The notes: generated by a model from the letters alone, not told the origin. DNA of 64,000 bases from Ephemerocybe angulata (GCA_013368325.1 JAACJK010000058.1:310001-374000); one strand, 5' to 3'; shown: positions 45,714 through 58,123, numbered from the stretch's first letter. Numbers and translations: made by a program.

Positions 45714-48700
45714 ATGGAAGCCGTCCGAAACTGTTTTGGAGGCAAACGGCACAACGGCGTCCAGCTCGAGGACGATTCAAATTCAAATTCAGAGGACGAC
45801 GACTCCTCCTCCGGACTCTTCGACGAAGAAGACAACCCCCGCGAAACGCTCTTGTCCAAACACCCGAATCCGATTCCGAGCTCGCACACCTTCCAAAGCC
45901 AGATTGGTACTCTGCAGCGCGAGCCGCCGCCGAGGCGTAGGAGGCACAGTCATAGGCGGATGGTGGATCTGGAGATCCCTGCGGACACCCCACCGCACCG
46001 GGAAACACCAAACCCACCTCCCCAAGGGGGGTATAGGAAGGTGGGGGTGGATATGGGCGATGGTGGTGAGAGGAAATCAGGCCTAGAGAAGGTTGTAGAC
46101 TGTTTTGCGGCTCTGAGCGCGGGGAAGGTGCCCTCGCAGGAGCAGCTCAAACGCATGCTTCGGGTTCTGCTTAACAGCGATTTGTTCACTGCCACTGCCG
46201 CTTTGGATGCTGAGGGTTCGGGGGCCTTTGGGAATATGGCGGGTAATGGGACGGGTCCTATGAGTCGGCGGGGGAGACAGGTTATCCAGGACGCACGGGG
46301 AGTCGTCCAAGCCCTCCTCGAATTCACGGTGGAGAAGAATGGTATGTATACTTCTTTCTCTCTTTTGTGTTGGATGGTGAGGAGCACAGGGGCTGACGTT
46401 CTACAAATTCTACTTGTAGATGATAATAAGATTCAAGACTTGGTGCACAACCTCGCTCTCATCTCCTCAGGCAAGACTGGAGGCCCAAACCCTCTGAGCA
46501 ACGTCAACGCAAGCGTCAACCTGAACCTCGACCAAGCCGCCGAGTCGTCAAAAGACGCTCTGAAAGCAGGGCAACAAGCTGCAGGCCAAGTCGTCGACCA
46601 AAGTACGTATTCCTTACCCTCCCTACACTCCCCACTCCCCCCTACCACCATCTCCAAAAGCCAATACCACCATCTACAAAACCCAATACTAACGTCTACG
46701 CCACCAGTCCCACCCTCCGCCGAACTCCAAGCCGACGCCCAAATCCTCTTACACACCCTGCACACCCTCACCCTCACCCTCCTCACCTCCCCCATCTTCC
46801 GCGCCCTCCTCTCAGACATCCTCTCCATCCTCCGCTCCCTCGTAGCGCACGGCGCGCGCGACGTGAAGGACGCTGCGGGGGGTGTCCAACGCGCTGCGGA
46901 GGGGGTTGAGGAGCGGGTGGAGAAGGTGGATGTGGGGAGGGGCGCGGAGGTGAGTTATGCGGCGGTTGTTAGTTTGGGGCATGCTGTGGGAGGAGGGGGG
47001 AGGCAGGAGGGTGGTGGTGAGGGGGGTGGGAGTGGGGTGGGTTTGGGAGAGGTTGCGAGGAAGACGGCGAAGGGGGCGTATGAGGGGGTCGGAGAGGCCG
47101 CTGAGACTGTGAAAGAACGAGTGGGAGAGAAGGCGGGTGAGTGGAGGGAGGCGGGGAAGGAGGCGAAGGAAGAGGTCAAAAACGATTTTGCGGAGAGGAT
47201 GCAGCAGGTAAATTAATCCACCTCCAAGTCACGGCGCTTATTATGTTAAGAGAGTGTATTGACACCGGTTTTTTTGTGACGCAGGTTCTCGTTCAGGCGG
47301 CGGGAGACCCGGCTTCGAGGAAGGCGCTCCGGGCTATACTCATTCTTGTACGGAAGTATGCGGGGAAGGTTGAGGCTGTTCGAGAGAGTGTTGTTGAGGC
47401 TGCTGGGCAGATTGGGGAGGATGTTGAGAGGGGCGGGATGGGGAGTGTCGGTGTGAACGTCGAGGTTGGGGTTGATGCTGGATCAACTACGCGTGAGGAG
47501 AGGAAGGAGGCGTTGAATTACCCTCCGCCTGCGAGTTTGTATCCCTCCGTGGACCAAACCCGCGTCAAGACAGACAAGAATGCGGCAGCGAAGACGAAAG
47601 GGCCGCCGCCTGAAAGTCCGGTTGAACGGGCGTTTGGCGATTTGAAGGTCCTTCTGGAGCGCGTTGGGAAGGGGAGGTCGTTGGATGGGGTTTTGGCTAG
47701 GTTTGGGAGGCTCGTGCGGGATTTGAATGAGTTGCCTGTTCAGGCTGGTGTTCCCATCGACGTTAAGGGAAAAGAGAAAGAGAAAGAGAGGTGGGAGGAG
47801 AGGGGCTTGGTGGAGTCGACGAGTACGGCGAGTGTTGAGACGGTTAGGCCTAGCGGGAGTCAGCAGAGTACGAATCAAGAGACGAAGAAGAAGGGGAAGA
47901 AAGGGAGGAAGGCGCGGCGCAAAGGGAAGGAAGCTGAGATAGCTGGGGTGTCTATAGAGGCTGAGGAGAGTCAGGATGATTCAGAGAGGGAGGATTCGCA
48001 GCGTGCGGCGAAAACGAATCCGATTCGGGTCTATTTCAGCGATGTGGGGGAGTTTCTTGACCGGGCGTTGGACGAGCCTGGGTGGGTTACGTCGAGGAGG
48101 GGCAGAAGGAGATGGATAGGCTTGTGGAGGGGGGAGTGGAGTTGTTTAGTGTGGTTGGGGATGTTGTTGCGGATACTGTTGAGGTGTCCTCTGAAGCTGG
48201 GGATCATGAACTAAGCAGTAGGGAATCTGAACACCAACCTTCGGAGAGTGGGGATGGGGATCCAAGTGAACTGAGGAGGCGGTTTAGGGAGGATGCGAAG
48301 GGGCTGGTGGAGGAGATCCAAGCGTACGTGGAGGCCGTGGAGAGCGATCGGACGTCGATGAAGCTCCTCAAAGCAGTCGAGTCCCTCAGCGCGTCTCTCA
48401 CGGAGCTCCTCTCCCCAGTCAACATCGGACTCCCAAACACAGCGTCCACAGCCAAGACCGCAAAGCAGGCTCTATGGTCTTCGCTGGAGTGGACGGAGTG
48501 GGTTGCGTGGGCGCTTCCGAAGCTTGTGAAGATGATCCCTGTGGGGGTGGTCCCTGTGCCGAGTTTGGAGGCGAAGAGTGAGAGTGGGGGGTGGGAGGCG
48601 GGGCTTTATGCGCTTTTTGTGAGGGGGAATGCGGAGGCTAAGGCTAGGCGGAGGCACAGTGCGGTGGGGCGCTTCCCAAGTCCGAGGGGTGAGGAGAGAG

Positions 48701-50304
48701 GGGCAGGGGCGGGGAGCACGCCGAGGGGGGGCATTGAGAGCACGCTTGTGCCTGATAACGTTACTGTGAGGGAGTGGACGGAGGTGAGGGTTGATTTTGC
48801 CGCTGTAGATTCAGGCAGGGACTCGGAGGAGGAGGGGGATGGGGGTAGGGCGGGGGAGGGCCCGCCGAGGGTGGAGAGGACGTCGAGGGTGAGGGTGGAG
48901 GTGGGGGGTGTGCGGGCGAAGGTGGAGGGGGTGGGGTATTATTTCAAGTATGGAGGCGATTGGGTGGGCTATGAGGATGAGGGGATTGTGAATGTTGATT
49001 TGGGGATGGATCGGGGTGTCGGGGGTGGGTTTGGGTGTGAGATTGAACTTGAGGTGCGTAATGCCAGTGGGGAGTCGGAGGGAGGGGAAGGGGAGAAGAG
49101 TCGTGCGCCTGGGAGGAAGAGGCCCGTGTCTAGGCAGTGTTATGATGGAGGTGGCAGCCTTGATATATTGTTGGGAGAGGGGCTGGAGGGGGAGGGGGAG
49201 ATCGCGGCGGGGGTACTGCCGGCGGATGTTCTTATACCACAGTTGCTTGAGGAGGAGGAGGAGGAGGTGGCTGCGAATGCCAATCTCGATGTTCAGCGAG
49301 CTTTGGCGTCGAGCGACTCCGAGTCCGTTTCAGACTCGGAGGATGTAGGGGGCGCGCGGACGCGCGCTGCGGCGCTTAAATCCGGAGTTCCAGTCTCGCA
49401 GCTCGACCGGGACATGGACATACAACCCCTCTTCGACGTCGTCGATGTCAAGGTGCACATGCGCGGCGTGAAGGTGCGGTTGGAGCAGAGCAGGCATTGG
49501 ATCTTGAATAAGGTGGTTGTGCAGCCGTTGGCGGGGCCTGCGGTGGGGGCGGTTGTGAGGCGGCTTGTGGAGGAGGAGTTGAAGAAGAGGATAGGGGATT
49601 TGGGACTTTGGTTGGGCAGGGTGAAGGTGGATGCGGAGGCGCGGGGGCAGGCGAGGAAGGAGGAGGCGAGGAGGATGAGGGCGGCGGAGAGGAGGGCGAA
49701 GGTTGGGAGGATGGTGAGGGAGGGGAGGGGGCTTACGGGGGAGGATGAGGAGAGGTTGAGGAGGTTGGATGAGGAGGATGTGGGGGGTGGGGAGGAGGAG
49801 GGTTGGGTGGGGCTTTTGGAGGATTGGGCGTTTGCGATTTTGAAGAATGGGGGGAGGTTGTTCGAGGGGAAGGAGAGAGAGGAAGAGGAGGAAAATGGGG
49901 TTGGGACGGAGACTAGGAGCGAAATTGGGGTGACGAGGAAGGGGGTTGTGTATCATCAGGAGGCGGTGCCTTCACCGGAGCCGGTGGTGTTCAACAAGAA
50001 GTACGGGATCATGGAACCTGTTGCCAGCGAAGAGAGTGGGGAGACGGAGAGTGATTTGACGCTGGCTGTTGGGGGAGGTCCGCAGTTGTTCCCTGACAAG
50101 GCCGTACCGTATGGAGCGAGGAATGACCAGGAGGACGTTAGGTTCGTTAATGAGGGGCGGAGGCTCGTGAGTGCGGCGAAGCAGACTGCGAATGTTGCGG
50201 CTTCAGAAGCTATGGGGAGTGTTGCGTACGTTGGGGCGAGGTTTAATGCCAGGAGGAAGGAGGAGGAACGGCCTGGGTGGTACAGCGATGCGTTTGATTT
50301 GTGA
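45714..50304 (+). CDS. HAM1-like protein (formerly DUF5923/DUF4449), with apparent frameshift
   Basis: A very large protein that I place with the fungal HAM1-like family by the block VVDVKVHMRGVKVRLEQSRH followed by WILNKVVVQPLAGPAVGAVV. The family is thought, from structure-based comparison, to have a lipid-binding BPI/TULIP-like fold; its role is undefined. Exons are 45714-46341, 46420-46602, 46708-47207 and 47285-50304. The N-terminus is acidic and Ser-rich, followed by helical DCFAALSAGKVPSQEQLKRM and LLNSDLF. The C-terminus reads GRRLVSAAKQTANVAASEAM and ends in a charged tail. In exon 4 the frame changes at about 48,080-48,090: the first frame continues only to 48214, while the second, beginning GYVEEGQKEMDRL, continues to 50304. 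A 38-nt intron (48082-48119) or an indel in the GGGTGGGT run would each explain it. Without the shift the product would stop near residue 746; with it, it reaches about 1440 aa. Confidence 0.6.
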
Positions 50305-50472
50305 TTCTAGGGTGGCTTGGGTTTGGGACTTTTGGTACGGTATTTTATGGGGCTCTTTCTCGTCTTACAATCTAGCCTGGGACATGGACTTCGTGTATGT
50401 ACACCATATTTTCGGTAACGTCGATGTATTTTCAAGGACATGTAATATTTACGCACTGTAGCCTGGTAGTAG

Positions 50473-52593
50473 TCAATCTGTTTGTTTTAGGGTTTGAACA
50501 GTATCTCTGATCAGCTGTGCTACTTCTGGGTTGCGAGCACGAATTTGGCATCTGAATGGGCGGGGATGGCTGTTACGAATAGTTTCTGGTGAATGAGAGT
50601 GGATATGTTGGGGCAAAGTACGTACCTAATGAAGCCATCGTATTCAACCTCGGGGAGACCGTCTTCATGTGGGGAAACGTTGAGGGCGAACAGGAACATT
50701 GCGATGGCGAGGAATACGCTGTTTTCTGCGAGATACAAACCTGGGCAAATCCTATCATATTCGCGTGAGTACGTATCAACGTATACTAACTCATAGTATG
50801 GATGATCACTGACCTTCTCCCAAATCCGAAAGCGGTTTTGACAGCCAACACCTGCTTGGAGCCTTTCGCGATGCGGCCTTCCTCGTCGAGATACCGCTCA
50901 GGCCTGAATTCAGCTGGGTTAGGGAAGGCGTCCTCATCTTGGAGTATAGACCATATGTTCGCCCAAACGACAGTTCCCTTTCGTATAGTGTACCCGCGGT
51001 ACTCGTCGTCCTGGGTCGCGACGTGGGGTAACCCTAAAGGGACGCTCGGATTCCAGCGCAGGATTTCGTACATTAAGGCTTCGAGGTATGGGAGGTGAGG
51101 TCTGTCGGAGATCGTGGGGAACTTCCGGTCTGTGGGGGTTAGGGCGCGGAGGTAAGTGTCGAGGGTTGATTGGGCTTTGTGCTGGATGTGCGGGAAGAGG
51201 GTCATGGCTAGGAAGTATGAGTCGAGGGAGGCTACGGTCTGATAGTGGTAGTGTTAGATGACGAGATGAGATGGGATGGGAGGGAGGAAGGAGACGGACT
51301 GTTTCGGCGCCGCCGGAGTAGAGGGATGCTGCTGCTGCGTTGATGATGTCTTCATCCTCTGGTGTTTCTTCTCCGTGCTTTTCATCCAGAAAGGTTGAGA
51401 TGAAGGACCTCTTTGAGGTGCCTTTTCGCTGTAGGAAGTCCTTAATGTGGGTGTTGGGCATGTGCGTCAGGAGTGCGTACCCGTTCATGTTTTACGTAGT
51501 CGAATGGGACTTTGTACAGGAGCTCCAGGTCGTGCCGCATCTGTTTGGCCGCTGACAAGAACGGGGCCCAGGGGAGGTGTCGCACTACGCAGATTAAGAT
51601 ATGAGTGCTGAAGCTAGAGGTGGTAGACTCACAGAGGGGAAAGCTATCCACCCACCACCCAGGCTCGGAGGCGAGGGAGAACCCATCCATAGTGTCTTGC
51701 ACGATTTTCACGAGAGATATCGGGTCGTTGCGATTCTGGGCAGGATCATACCCGTACGCTAGACGGAGTAGTACTGCGGCGGTTGAGCTGGAAGGAATGT
51801 TGGGACCTGTTGGGATATGCGATGCTACTACTAACGCTGCTCACTCTCTCGTGTGCGCCATGAATTCGTGGGGCGTATCAAGCAATTTACCAAGCAGTCT
51901 AGGAGGAATTCTCATCAGATGCAGATGTTGAAGAAGATAGATTAGATTGAGCGCACTTGATACTCTCTTCCTCTTGGACGGTTTGCAGGTCTTTGGCGTC
52001 GCACGCCCTCGGGCCGATGAACGTGTGGAACAGTCTTCTGAGCTCTCTAAACCGAGGGTTGGGTGGGCCGGGGCAGTATCCCATGCCTCGGTTCCAACCT
52101 ACGCTGTAGTCTACGTATAAGCTGAATGTTGCCTATAGGCTTGCGACAGGGATACGGACAGTTCGCCTGCCATAGTGGCCTTCGGTCTGTCTGAGTAGAG
52201 AAGTCCTGCATCCAGAAACAAACATTGCGGTCACTTGGGCACAGTGTTAGAAGTACGAGTACGTCAGACCTCTGGTGTCGAGCAGTTCTGTGGCAGCTTC
52301 ATACGAAGAGAGAACGAGGTTGTCTGATCCTAGGATGCGGAATGACACGAGGTCCCCTGGTAATTGAGAGTTAGTCGCCTGACAAAACTTCTTATGAGAG
52401 CTTGCGCACCATACTTCCTCCTCCACTTATCCCAGACGAGCCATTGCTTATCTTTGGGGATCTGAAAAGCGTTTCCGATGAGAGGTAGGCCTCTCGGACC
52501 TGGAGGTCTCCGTGCACTGTGTTGGCGTTGCCAGTGTACGAAAAGGAGGTATCCGAGAAGAATAACAAGTGCTGTTGCGGCTGTCGAGACCAT
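50473..52593 (-). CDS. Cytochrome P450 monooxygenase
   Basis: Predicted 517-aa microsomal heme monooxygenase. Eleven exons close in phase: 52593-52410, 52356-52270, 52205-52160, 52103-51957, 51898-51845, 51787-51633, 51584-51481, 51428-51300, 51238-50814, 50751-50626 and 50569-50473. It begins with a membrane anchor (TAATALVILLGYLLFVHW) and the Pro-rich hinge RRPPGPRGLPLIGN. The I-helix threonine lies in YSGGAET joined to TVASLDSYFLAM. The K-helix ExxR is in EALMYEILRWNPSVPLG. The heme loop is FGFGRR joined across intron 9 to ICPGLYLAENS with the axial Cys. Length is normal. The pattern resembles the large basidiomycete CYP groups related to O-methylsterigmatocystin oxidoreductase-like annotations, but the substrate is unknown. 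It is divergent from ORC2. No biosynthetic partner genes are nearby. Confidence 0.92.
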
Positions 52594-52979
52594 GGGCGCA
52601 GGGTTTAAGCACTAAGCTGCTGAGTTGAATGTCGGCTCTACGTTATCAGCTCCTCGGACTAATTCCACCAATGCAACCTCGAGAAAAATCCCGACCGGTT
52701 GAAATTCGGTCTTCCTCCCCCAAATTCAAACCGTGGTTGGTCAGGAGTGTTCCTTGTGGGCATCTTCCGTCCAGGTGACATGCAGTGTTCCAAGCAATAT
52801 GACTGTCGATACATCGTGGGGTGAAAATGGTTGCATTGAGCTCCTCGTCGATAGTTCACTGTCGCGTCCGTGTCCAAGGTCGAATGCCGCTGGGTTCGGA
52901 CTTGATAATGGCTTGATCGTGCGAGTTTCCTGCCATATCGAGCGTCGCGTTCAAGTGACGCGCCTGGGATCAATCTGGT
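52594..52979. promoter_or_regulatory. Divergent promoter region of the P450 gene and ORC2
   Basis: These 386 nt lie between the two divergent genes. I see no TATA box, and no other gene fits here. Confidence 0.45.
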
Positions 52980-54459
52980 ATGCCCCTAACTCGTCTGCTT
53001 TTCACCTTCAACATCATGGTAGGTGTACTTCAAAGCCACCCATGCTACTGACATTAAACATTCAATCTAGCGCTCACAACGTGGCTTTGATGTCGCTGAG
53101 GAGAGCTCTGGTTCCAGCGAGGATGAGGACATTGAAATGAACGACGTTTCTGACGAGGAATCGGAAGGCGAACTCCCACAAACACCATCGAAGCGGAAAG
53201 GAAAAGGCAGAATTGGGGCTGAACACGGGGAAACCAACAAGAATATCATCGAAGAGACCGCTTTTGACGCGTATTTCACGTACTCTGCATCGAAAATCCA
53301 AACCTCGGGGAACGTTTTCAGCGACCTGCTTCTGCCATTGTCCGCAGAAGAGTACGCGGAAGGGATAGCATCAGCATCCAAACACGCCGTGAAACCCACT
53401 ACCTCTATCTTAGAGGAAGGCAAACTAAAGAGCTTGTTCTCGAGGTTTATATTCGAGATGAGTCAAGACTTCAACCTTCTCTGTTACGGTTTCGGCTCCA
53501 AACGACAGGTCCTCAACCGATTCGCGGCGGAGGTTTGCTCGAAACACGGCCATGTCGTGGGGGCCAATGGCTTCCAACCTGATTTCTCAATCAAGGATCT
53601 TCTCCTCCGCATCCAGTCGCTTCCTCCGCTCCAAGACCTTCCTCTCAGTGCCTCGGTCGAGAAGCAAGCACACCAAATCGTCGAACACCTCAGCTCGATC
53701 TCTACTCCGCACATATACATCGTGATACACAGCATCGACGCTGCTCCACTACGCACAACCCGCTCGAAGACAGTCCTGAGCGTTCTGGCCTCGAGTCCGC
53801 GCATCCACCTCATAGCATCCATCGACCACATCAACGCTCCCCTCCTCTGGTCATCTTCTGAGCTATCTGCTCGCAAACCCTCCACAACCTCCACAACAGG
53901 TGGCACTGCGGCGACGAAAACTACCATACCATCCTCATCTACAAGACGCGGCTTCTCCTGGCTATGGCACGACCTAACAACCTTGGAGCCCTACGACGTG
54001 GAACTGTCCTACGTCGACAGGTCCTCCATCACAGGCGCCTCGAGCGCCGCGCGCAGCCGCAAGGCGGATCTCTCAGGGAACGCGCAAAACACCACCGCCA
54101 TGACCGAAACAGCCGCGAACCACATCCTCGCGTCCGTGACGGTGAAAGCAAAGAAACTATTCGTGCTTTTGGGCAAGCGTCAGCTTGCAAGCATCGAAGA
54201 TGGGGCGGATGGGAAGGTGACTGGGGGCGGAAACGACTTGCAGCAGCACGGGACGGCATATGATGTATTGTTCTCGGCGGCGAGAGACGAGTTTGTCGCG
54301 TCGAATGACACGGCGTTTAGGTCGGTGTTGGGCGAATTCAGAGACCACGAACTTGTCAAGTCTGCTCCTGGCCCAGCTGGCGCGGAGATACTGTGGATTC
54401 CATTGAGGAAGGAGAGGTTGGCCGCTGTGCTCGCCGGATTGGAGGCGAACTCCGGATAG
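52980..54459 (+). CDS. ORC2: Origin recognition complex subunit 2
   Basis: Predicted ORC2, part of the six-subunit complex that marks replication origins and loads MCM helicase. The main exon 53071-54459 encodes the whole recognisable protein. A short first exon ends at 53018, followed by a 52-nt intron (GTAGGT to TAG). The start could be the ATG at 52980 (13 codons in exon 1) or the ATG at 53016, directly before the intron; both are in frame. The N-terminus is acidic and Ser-rich (EESSGSSEDEDIEMNDVSDE). Domain motifs are FDAYFTYSASKIQTSGNVFS, then NLLCYGFGSKRQVLNRFA, PHIYIVIHSIDAAPLR, RIHLIASIDHINAPLLW, FSWLWHDLTTLEPY, and a winged-helix-like C-terminus with LFSAARDEFVASNDTAFRS. Total is about 465-475 aa, shorter than yeast Orc2 because the disordered N-terminus is short. 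Confidence 0.92.
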
Positions 54460-54806
54460 CCTAGCTCCGAACTGAGGGGGTTTGGACCAAGGGTGTTTGG
54501 CAACTTGCATGAAGTATGTCTGGCATGTGTTTTGTTGTCTTCGTTAATTCTAGAAGCTCATACTCATGCATTGCTTGTCTACAGTACATACATTTTATGA
54601 AACAAAGCGAGAATAGTCCATAACTTAAACCATGCCAAGTCGCCGTCAACGCTATCGACTCACGACATCTAGCATCTGTGAAATCGACGGCTTCTTTTCG
54701 ATGACACTGAGTCTACGGCTATTCGACGCTCGGGAGTCGGGTGACGAGAAGGACTGTCGCGGAGACGGGGACAACGGGCGAAAGAAAGAATCCCGTCAGC
54801 CAAACG
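54460..54806. other. Convergent intergenic region
   Basis: 347 nt between ORC2 and the DUF6534 gene. It presumably holds the two 3' UTRs; I see no gene in it. Confidence 0.45.
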
Positions 54807-56243
54807 TTAACTTCGCACAGAGAAGGGAAGGCGGACGGGACAGACAGCGCCTGTGCTTCCCTCCAAGCCTGAGTCTGAGCCACTCACCCGCACATGCTTC
54901 ACCGCCATATCGTCTGTCCACACCTGCTGCACGACTGAGCGCCCGATTCTGATTTCAGGCGTGAACGTCTGCATCCCCGTCTCGCCGCCGCCGTGGCTCC
55001 GCATCCCGACGCTCGCCACCGCGCTCCCTATGCTCCCAACAGCCGCGTGCCCGAGGCCCCTGATGGCCACCACGCGGTTGTTGAACATCGCGAGGATGGT
55101 CACGGCGTAGAGCTTCGCGAGCATGATCGCCGGGACGATGAAATAGATGCTGACTTTGAAGTTCTCGCGGTAACCAACGAAGAGGATGGCGCTTGCGAGG
55201 GAGGCCGTCGCGGTAAAAAGCCCAGTCTCGATGGTCATCCGGATGATGCGCGTGAGGAGCACGTCCGTCGTTTTGTACCCTGTGCTGCTTCGCGAGAGCT
55301 GTAGGAAGATGGTCAGGATGTTGTGCAATGAGTTGCACGACGATAAACTCACGTAGAAGGTCATGAGACCTGCGATGGCGACGTCGCATCCCGCACCAGC
55401 GCCGTTCCACAGCTGCAAAAAGTTAGACGACGTCAGTGCCCTGAGCTACTGCCTCCCGCGAAGCTAGGAGCGGGGATAAAGAGCAGGGGTACGTACGCCA
55501 CACACGAGATAGATGTTTTTCGCGTGGATCACCTTTGACAGGCTGCCTGAGATCCTCAGTATCATGCCAAAGGCTAACCCAGATCCACACGCGAGCAGAG
55601 CGAGCTACTGCCTTTAGTAATGACATTTGTGGTATGGTAGGGATGGGACTCACAAGGATGACGGTGAGGCACACCATCTTGGAGCCGGAGAGAGTGTACA
55701 GCCTGTAGGCGAAGACGCAATGGCAGACAAGGCCGACTGGAGGTGGCCTGTATGAGCATGTTTGGATTATGTGAGTTTGTGGAGAATTAAGCTTACTGGA
55801 GGCACTCATGATTGGCGTGAGGAAGAGAAGGTTCAGGTCGTCAAGGAGCTGGAATTTTCCCCATCCCGAGGAGAATATGTGGAAGGCGTCGATAGACGCG
55901 AGAATAGTCTGCAAGAGCTCGGCGAAGAGGACGACATAGACCAGGATCTTCCAGAAGAGGCGGTCGTTGGGGAAACTGATGTAGTAGTTATCTACGGCTT
56001 GTGAGCGACAATGTTAGACGGTTGAGAGATGTCTGCACTCACACACTTGAACGATGAGAATGCCTTGTAGGCCGTAGGTGAACAAGTAGCTGAGGAGCAG
56101 GGACGATAGTCTGGCGTAGGACATGAGACTGAATGACCACGGAATCATCATGAATATTGAACTCACAGGGGGGAGACGAGTGCGAGGAGAACCTGGATGT
56201 CACCCAGGGAGACACCACCGGGCAGAGTAGCACCAGAAGCCAT
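54807..56243 (-). CDS. DUF6534 multi-pass membrane protein
   Basis: Predicted 360-aa integral membrane protein of the DUF6534 group, greatly expanded in Agaricomycetes and of unknown function. Seven exons close in phase: 56243-56167, 56110-56043, 55991-55797, 55736-55654, 55604-55497, 55412-55353 and 55298-54807. About seven hydrophobic segments are visible: IQVLLALVSPLLLSSLLLSY, YLFTYGLQGILIVQV, WKILVYVVLFAELLQTILAS, IGLVCHCVFAYRLYTLSG, VILLALLACGSGLAFGM, DVAIAGLMTFY and ETGLFTATASLASAILFVGY, plus IYFIVPAIMLAKLYAVTILA. The family-typical stretches DAFHIF, FAYRLYTLSGS and LNNR-like MFNNRVVAIRG are present. The C-terminal tail is cytosolic-looking and Gly/Ser-rich. It is not a Ste3 pheromone receptor, although its topology is similar. 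Confidence 0.85.
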
Positions 56244-57239
56244 GAGGAGTAGAACCAGGGGAAGGGGGATTTCAACGAAGCTTCCGGCGAGCACCAATTC
56301 TCATCGACGTGCCTATATACCTAGTACGACCCCGTCCCTGACTGAGATTCGCTCCGAATCTTCTAACCCCTTACGCCGCTTGCGCAGGCTATGAACCCCG
56401 GATATGACACAAGACCAAGAAGAGCTTAATAGCCTCCATCATCGCATCGCGCCGCGCTCCGCAAGTGTAAGCAGACAGATTCTAGATGGCCGATTGCGAG
56501 GTGCGAGGAACGAGAAATGGTTGATTCCGCGCTAGTAAAGAAGAGAAGCATGATCTTGTCCTGATACGATAGTTCTTGCAGGGTATGCCCACTCGACCGT
56601 CCGCCGCTGTCATTTCCGAGTCGGCGTTGGTGGCAGGCACCGTGCAAGGGTCGTCTTGGAGCATGGGTATCGATTGGTTGAATGTTCATTCCGGAATGTT
56701 GGATTATTGAGGTATAACGCATTAATGGTGTCGACGGAGAGCGTTGTTCGGGTTGTCGCCGATGGAGACCAAAGTATTAAAATCTATGGGTATACGTGTC
56801 TCGCTCGGCGGAGAGGGCATCGAGGGTATGGCCAAAGACCCTGGTTGCCAGGAGGCCGGCTTTGAGGCCACTACATCTCTCCTCATGGTAGACACTGAAA
56901 GTTCCAAGGGGTCTGCAGACTGAATCGTGCCGTGCCAAGCATGACAGAAAGGTCCCAAAAAGACAGACAGTACAGCTCTTTTCATCTACTTGCAGGCCAG
57001 CTTGAAGACACCCCTTTCGTTGATAAGAAACTGGTCGTACTCACTGCTAAAAATCTAACGTGCCGTGAGATAGCAGTGATACGGAAGGCAATATGTTTGG
57101 CAGTTGGTGGCAGAGCGACAAGACCGTGACATAGATTGTAGTGGGATGACAGCAAGTTACAGGGTATCAGTGACGAGTGGCAGGCTAAGAGTTTGCCAGC
57201 GCGGCCATCCCCGCCGATCGTCGGAGCAATTTGAACCCA
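56244..57239. other. Intergenic region, no gene recognised
   Basis: About 1 kb upstream of the DUF6534 gene. Open frames here are short and lack domains or splice support. Confidence 0.4.
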
Positions 57240-57735
57240 GCTATCACCCGGCCGCCGTGCCACGCGATCGCGCGCGCTTAGACGCAAAGATGCGATAAGC
57301 GCCCATGCAGGAATTCCGGATGTCCCTAGGGATGGGTCATCAAACGCCGATGGGTGACATTGGGTGTAATGTGCCAAGCTATGAGAGACATAGTGCCTCT
57401 TGTGCGCTTCAAGTTTAGATTCAGGTTCGCTGATACCGAATCAACGCGAACGAGAATACATAGGAAGGAATGGGACATAGGGCGAACACTGGCAGAGACG
57501 TAAAAGGAAAAGCACTGAACTGAGGACAGAACCTAGAGCGACAAATATGATGATAGTAGTGCGTCATATGTAGTTCGAGGGCTCGTACTGGTTAGTCTAA
57601 GTGTCCATTCTCCTACAGTCCGTGTGATCATATCGTCCGTCGAGGTTCAATGATTCCTGGGACCTTTTGAAGGATCTCTACGACGGCGTCATGACCCTCA
57701 GACAAGGCCCACATTAAAGCGGTTGTCCCAGGTGT
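57240..57735 (-). pseudogene. Degraded duplicate of the ankyrin gene 3' end and flank
   Basis: This segment matches 61,875-62,350 in the same orientation. About 57,240-57,360 resembles 61,875-62,000 (shared CCCGGCCGC, CACGATCG-like, CTTAGACG, AAGCGCCCAT and TCATCAAACG words). About 57,445-57,735 resembles 62,060-62,350. On the minus strand 57,735-57,640 encodes TALMWALSEGHDAVVEILQK then VPGIIEP, which is the last ankyrin unit of the gene at 62,251. The copy lacks about 30 nt that hold the parental stop codon, and it has no upstream repeats, so it is a fragment and not a working gene. Confidence 0.75.
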
Positions 57736-58067
57736 GTTTCGAGACAAACTGTCGATCAGAGAGGCCGACCCAGGCGGGCCGTCATCGCGCGCTTACCTAT
57801 AGTGCTGATAGGCGCCCGTGCGGGCGCGCACATTGCATGAGGATGTCCGGTGTGACGTTGCGGGTTCGCTCAGAATAGGTGTAGAATCTGCACTACACCT
57901 CCGGCAGACCGAGGAACCCCCATCTGTGAGCTCTGAATCTCGACCTCATTCCATCCAAAACATCAGTAGTCAAAGCGTCATGTGCTGACACTGGACGGGA
58001 AAACCTCGGGATAAAGGCAGGTCTCATGAGCAGCCAGAAGCACCGGCGCGCTTGACTTCTACATGCA
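57736..58067. other. Upstream region of the beta-glucosidase
   Basis: About 330 nt that include the promoter of the GH1 gene and the broken right edge of the duplicated segment. I see no gene in it. Confidence 0.4.
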
Positions 58068-58076
58068 TATATATAT
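58068..58076 (+). promoter_or_regulatory. TATA box of the beta-glucosidase gene
   Basis: TATATATAT lies about 50 nt upstream of the ATG, with a short leader. It suits an inducible carbohydrate gene, but the transcription start is unknown. Confidence 0.45.
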
Positions 58077-58123
58077 CGTTGTAGACTTTCCGGGGCATCT
58101 GAGCGATTTTCTTTCCCAACACC

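Noticed and set aside
30040..52593. Secondary-metabolite gene cluster (acyl-CoA synthetase plus P450)
   Set aside because: No synthase, terpene cyclase, transporter or cluster regulator is present, and housekeeping genes lie between them.
54807..56243. Ste3-type pheromone receptor paired with the pheromone-like gene
   Set aside because: The protein has about seven membrane segments, but its motifs match DUF6534 and lack the Ste3 family sequence; it also lies 21 kb away.
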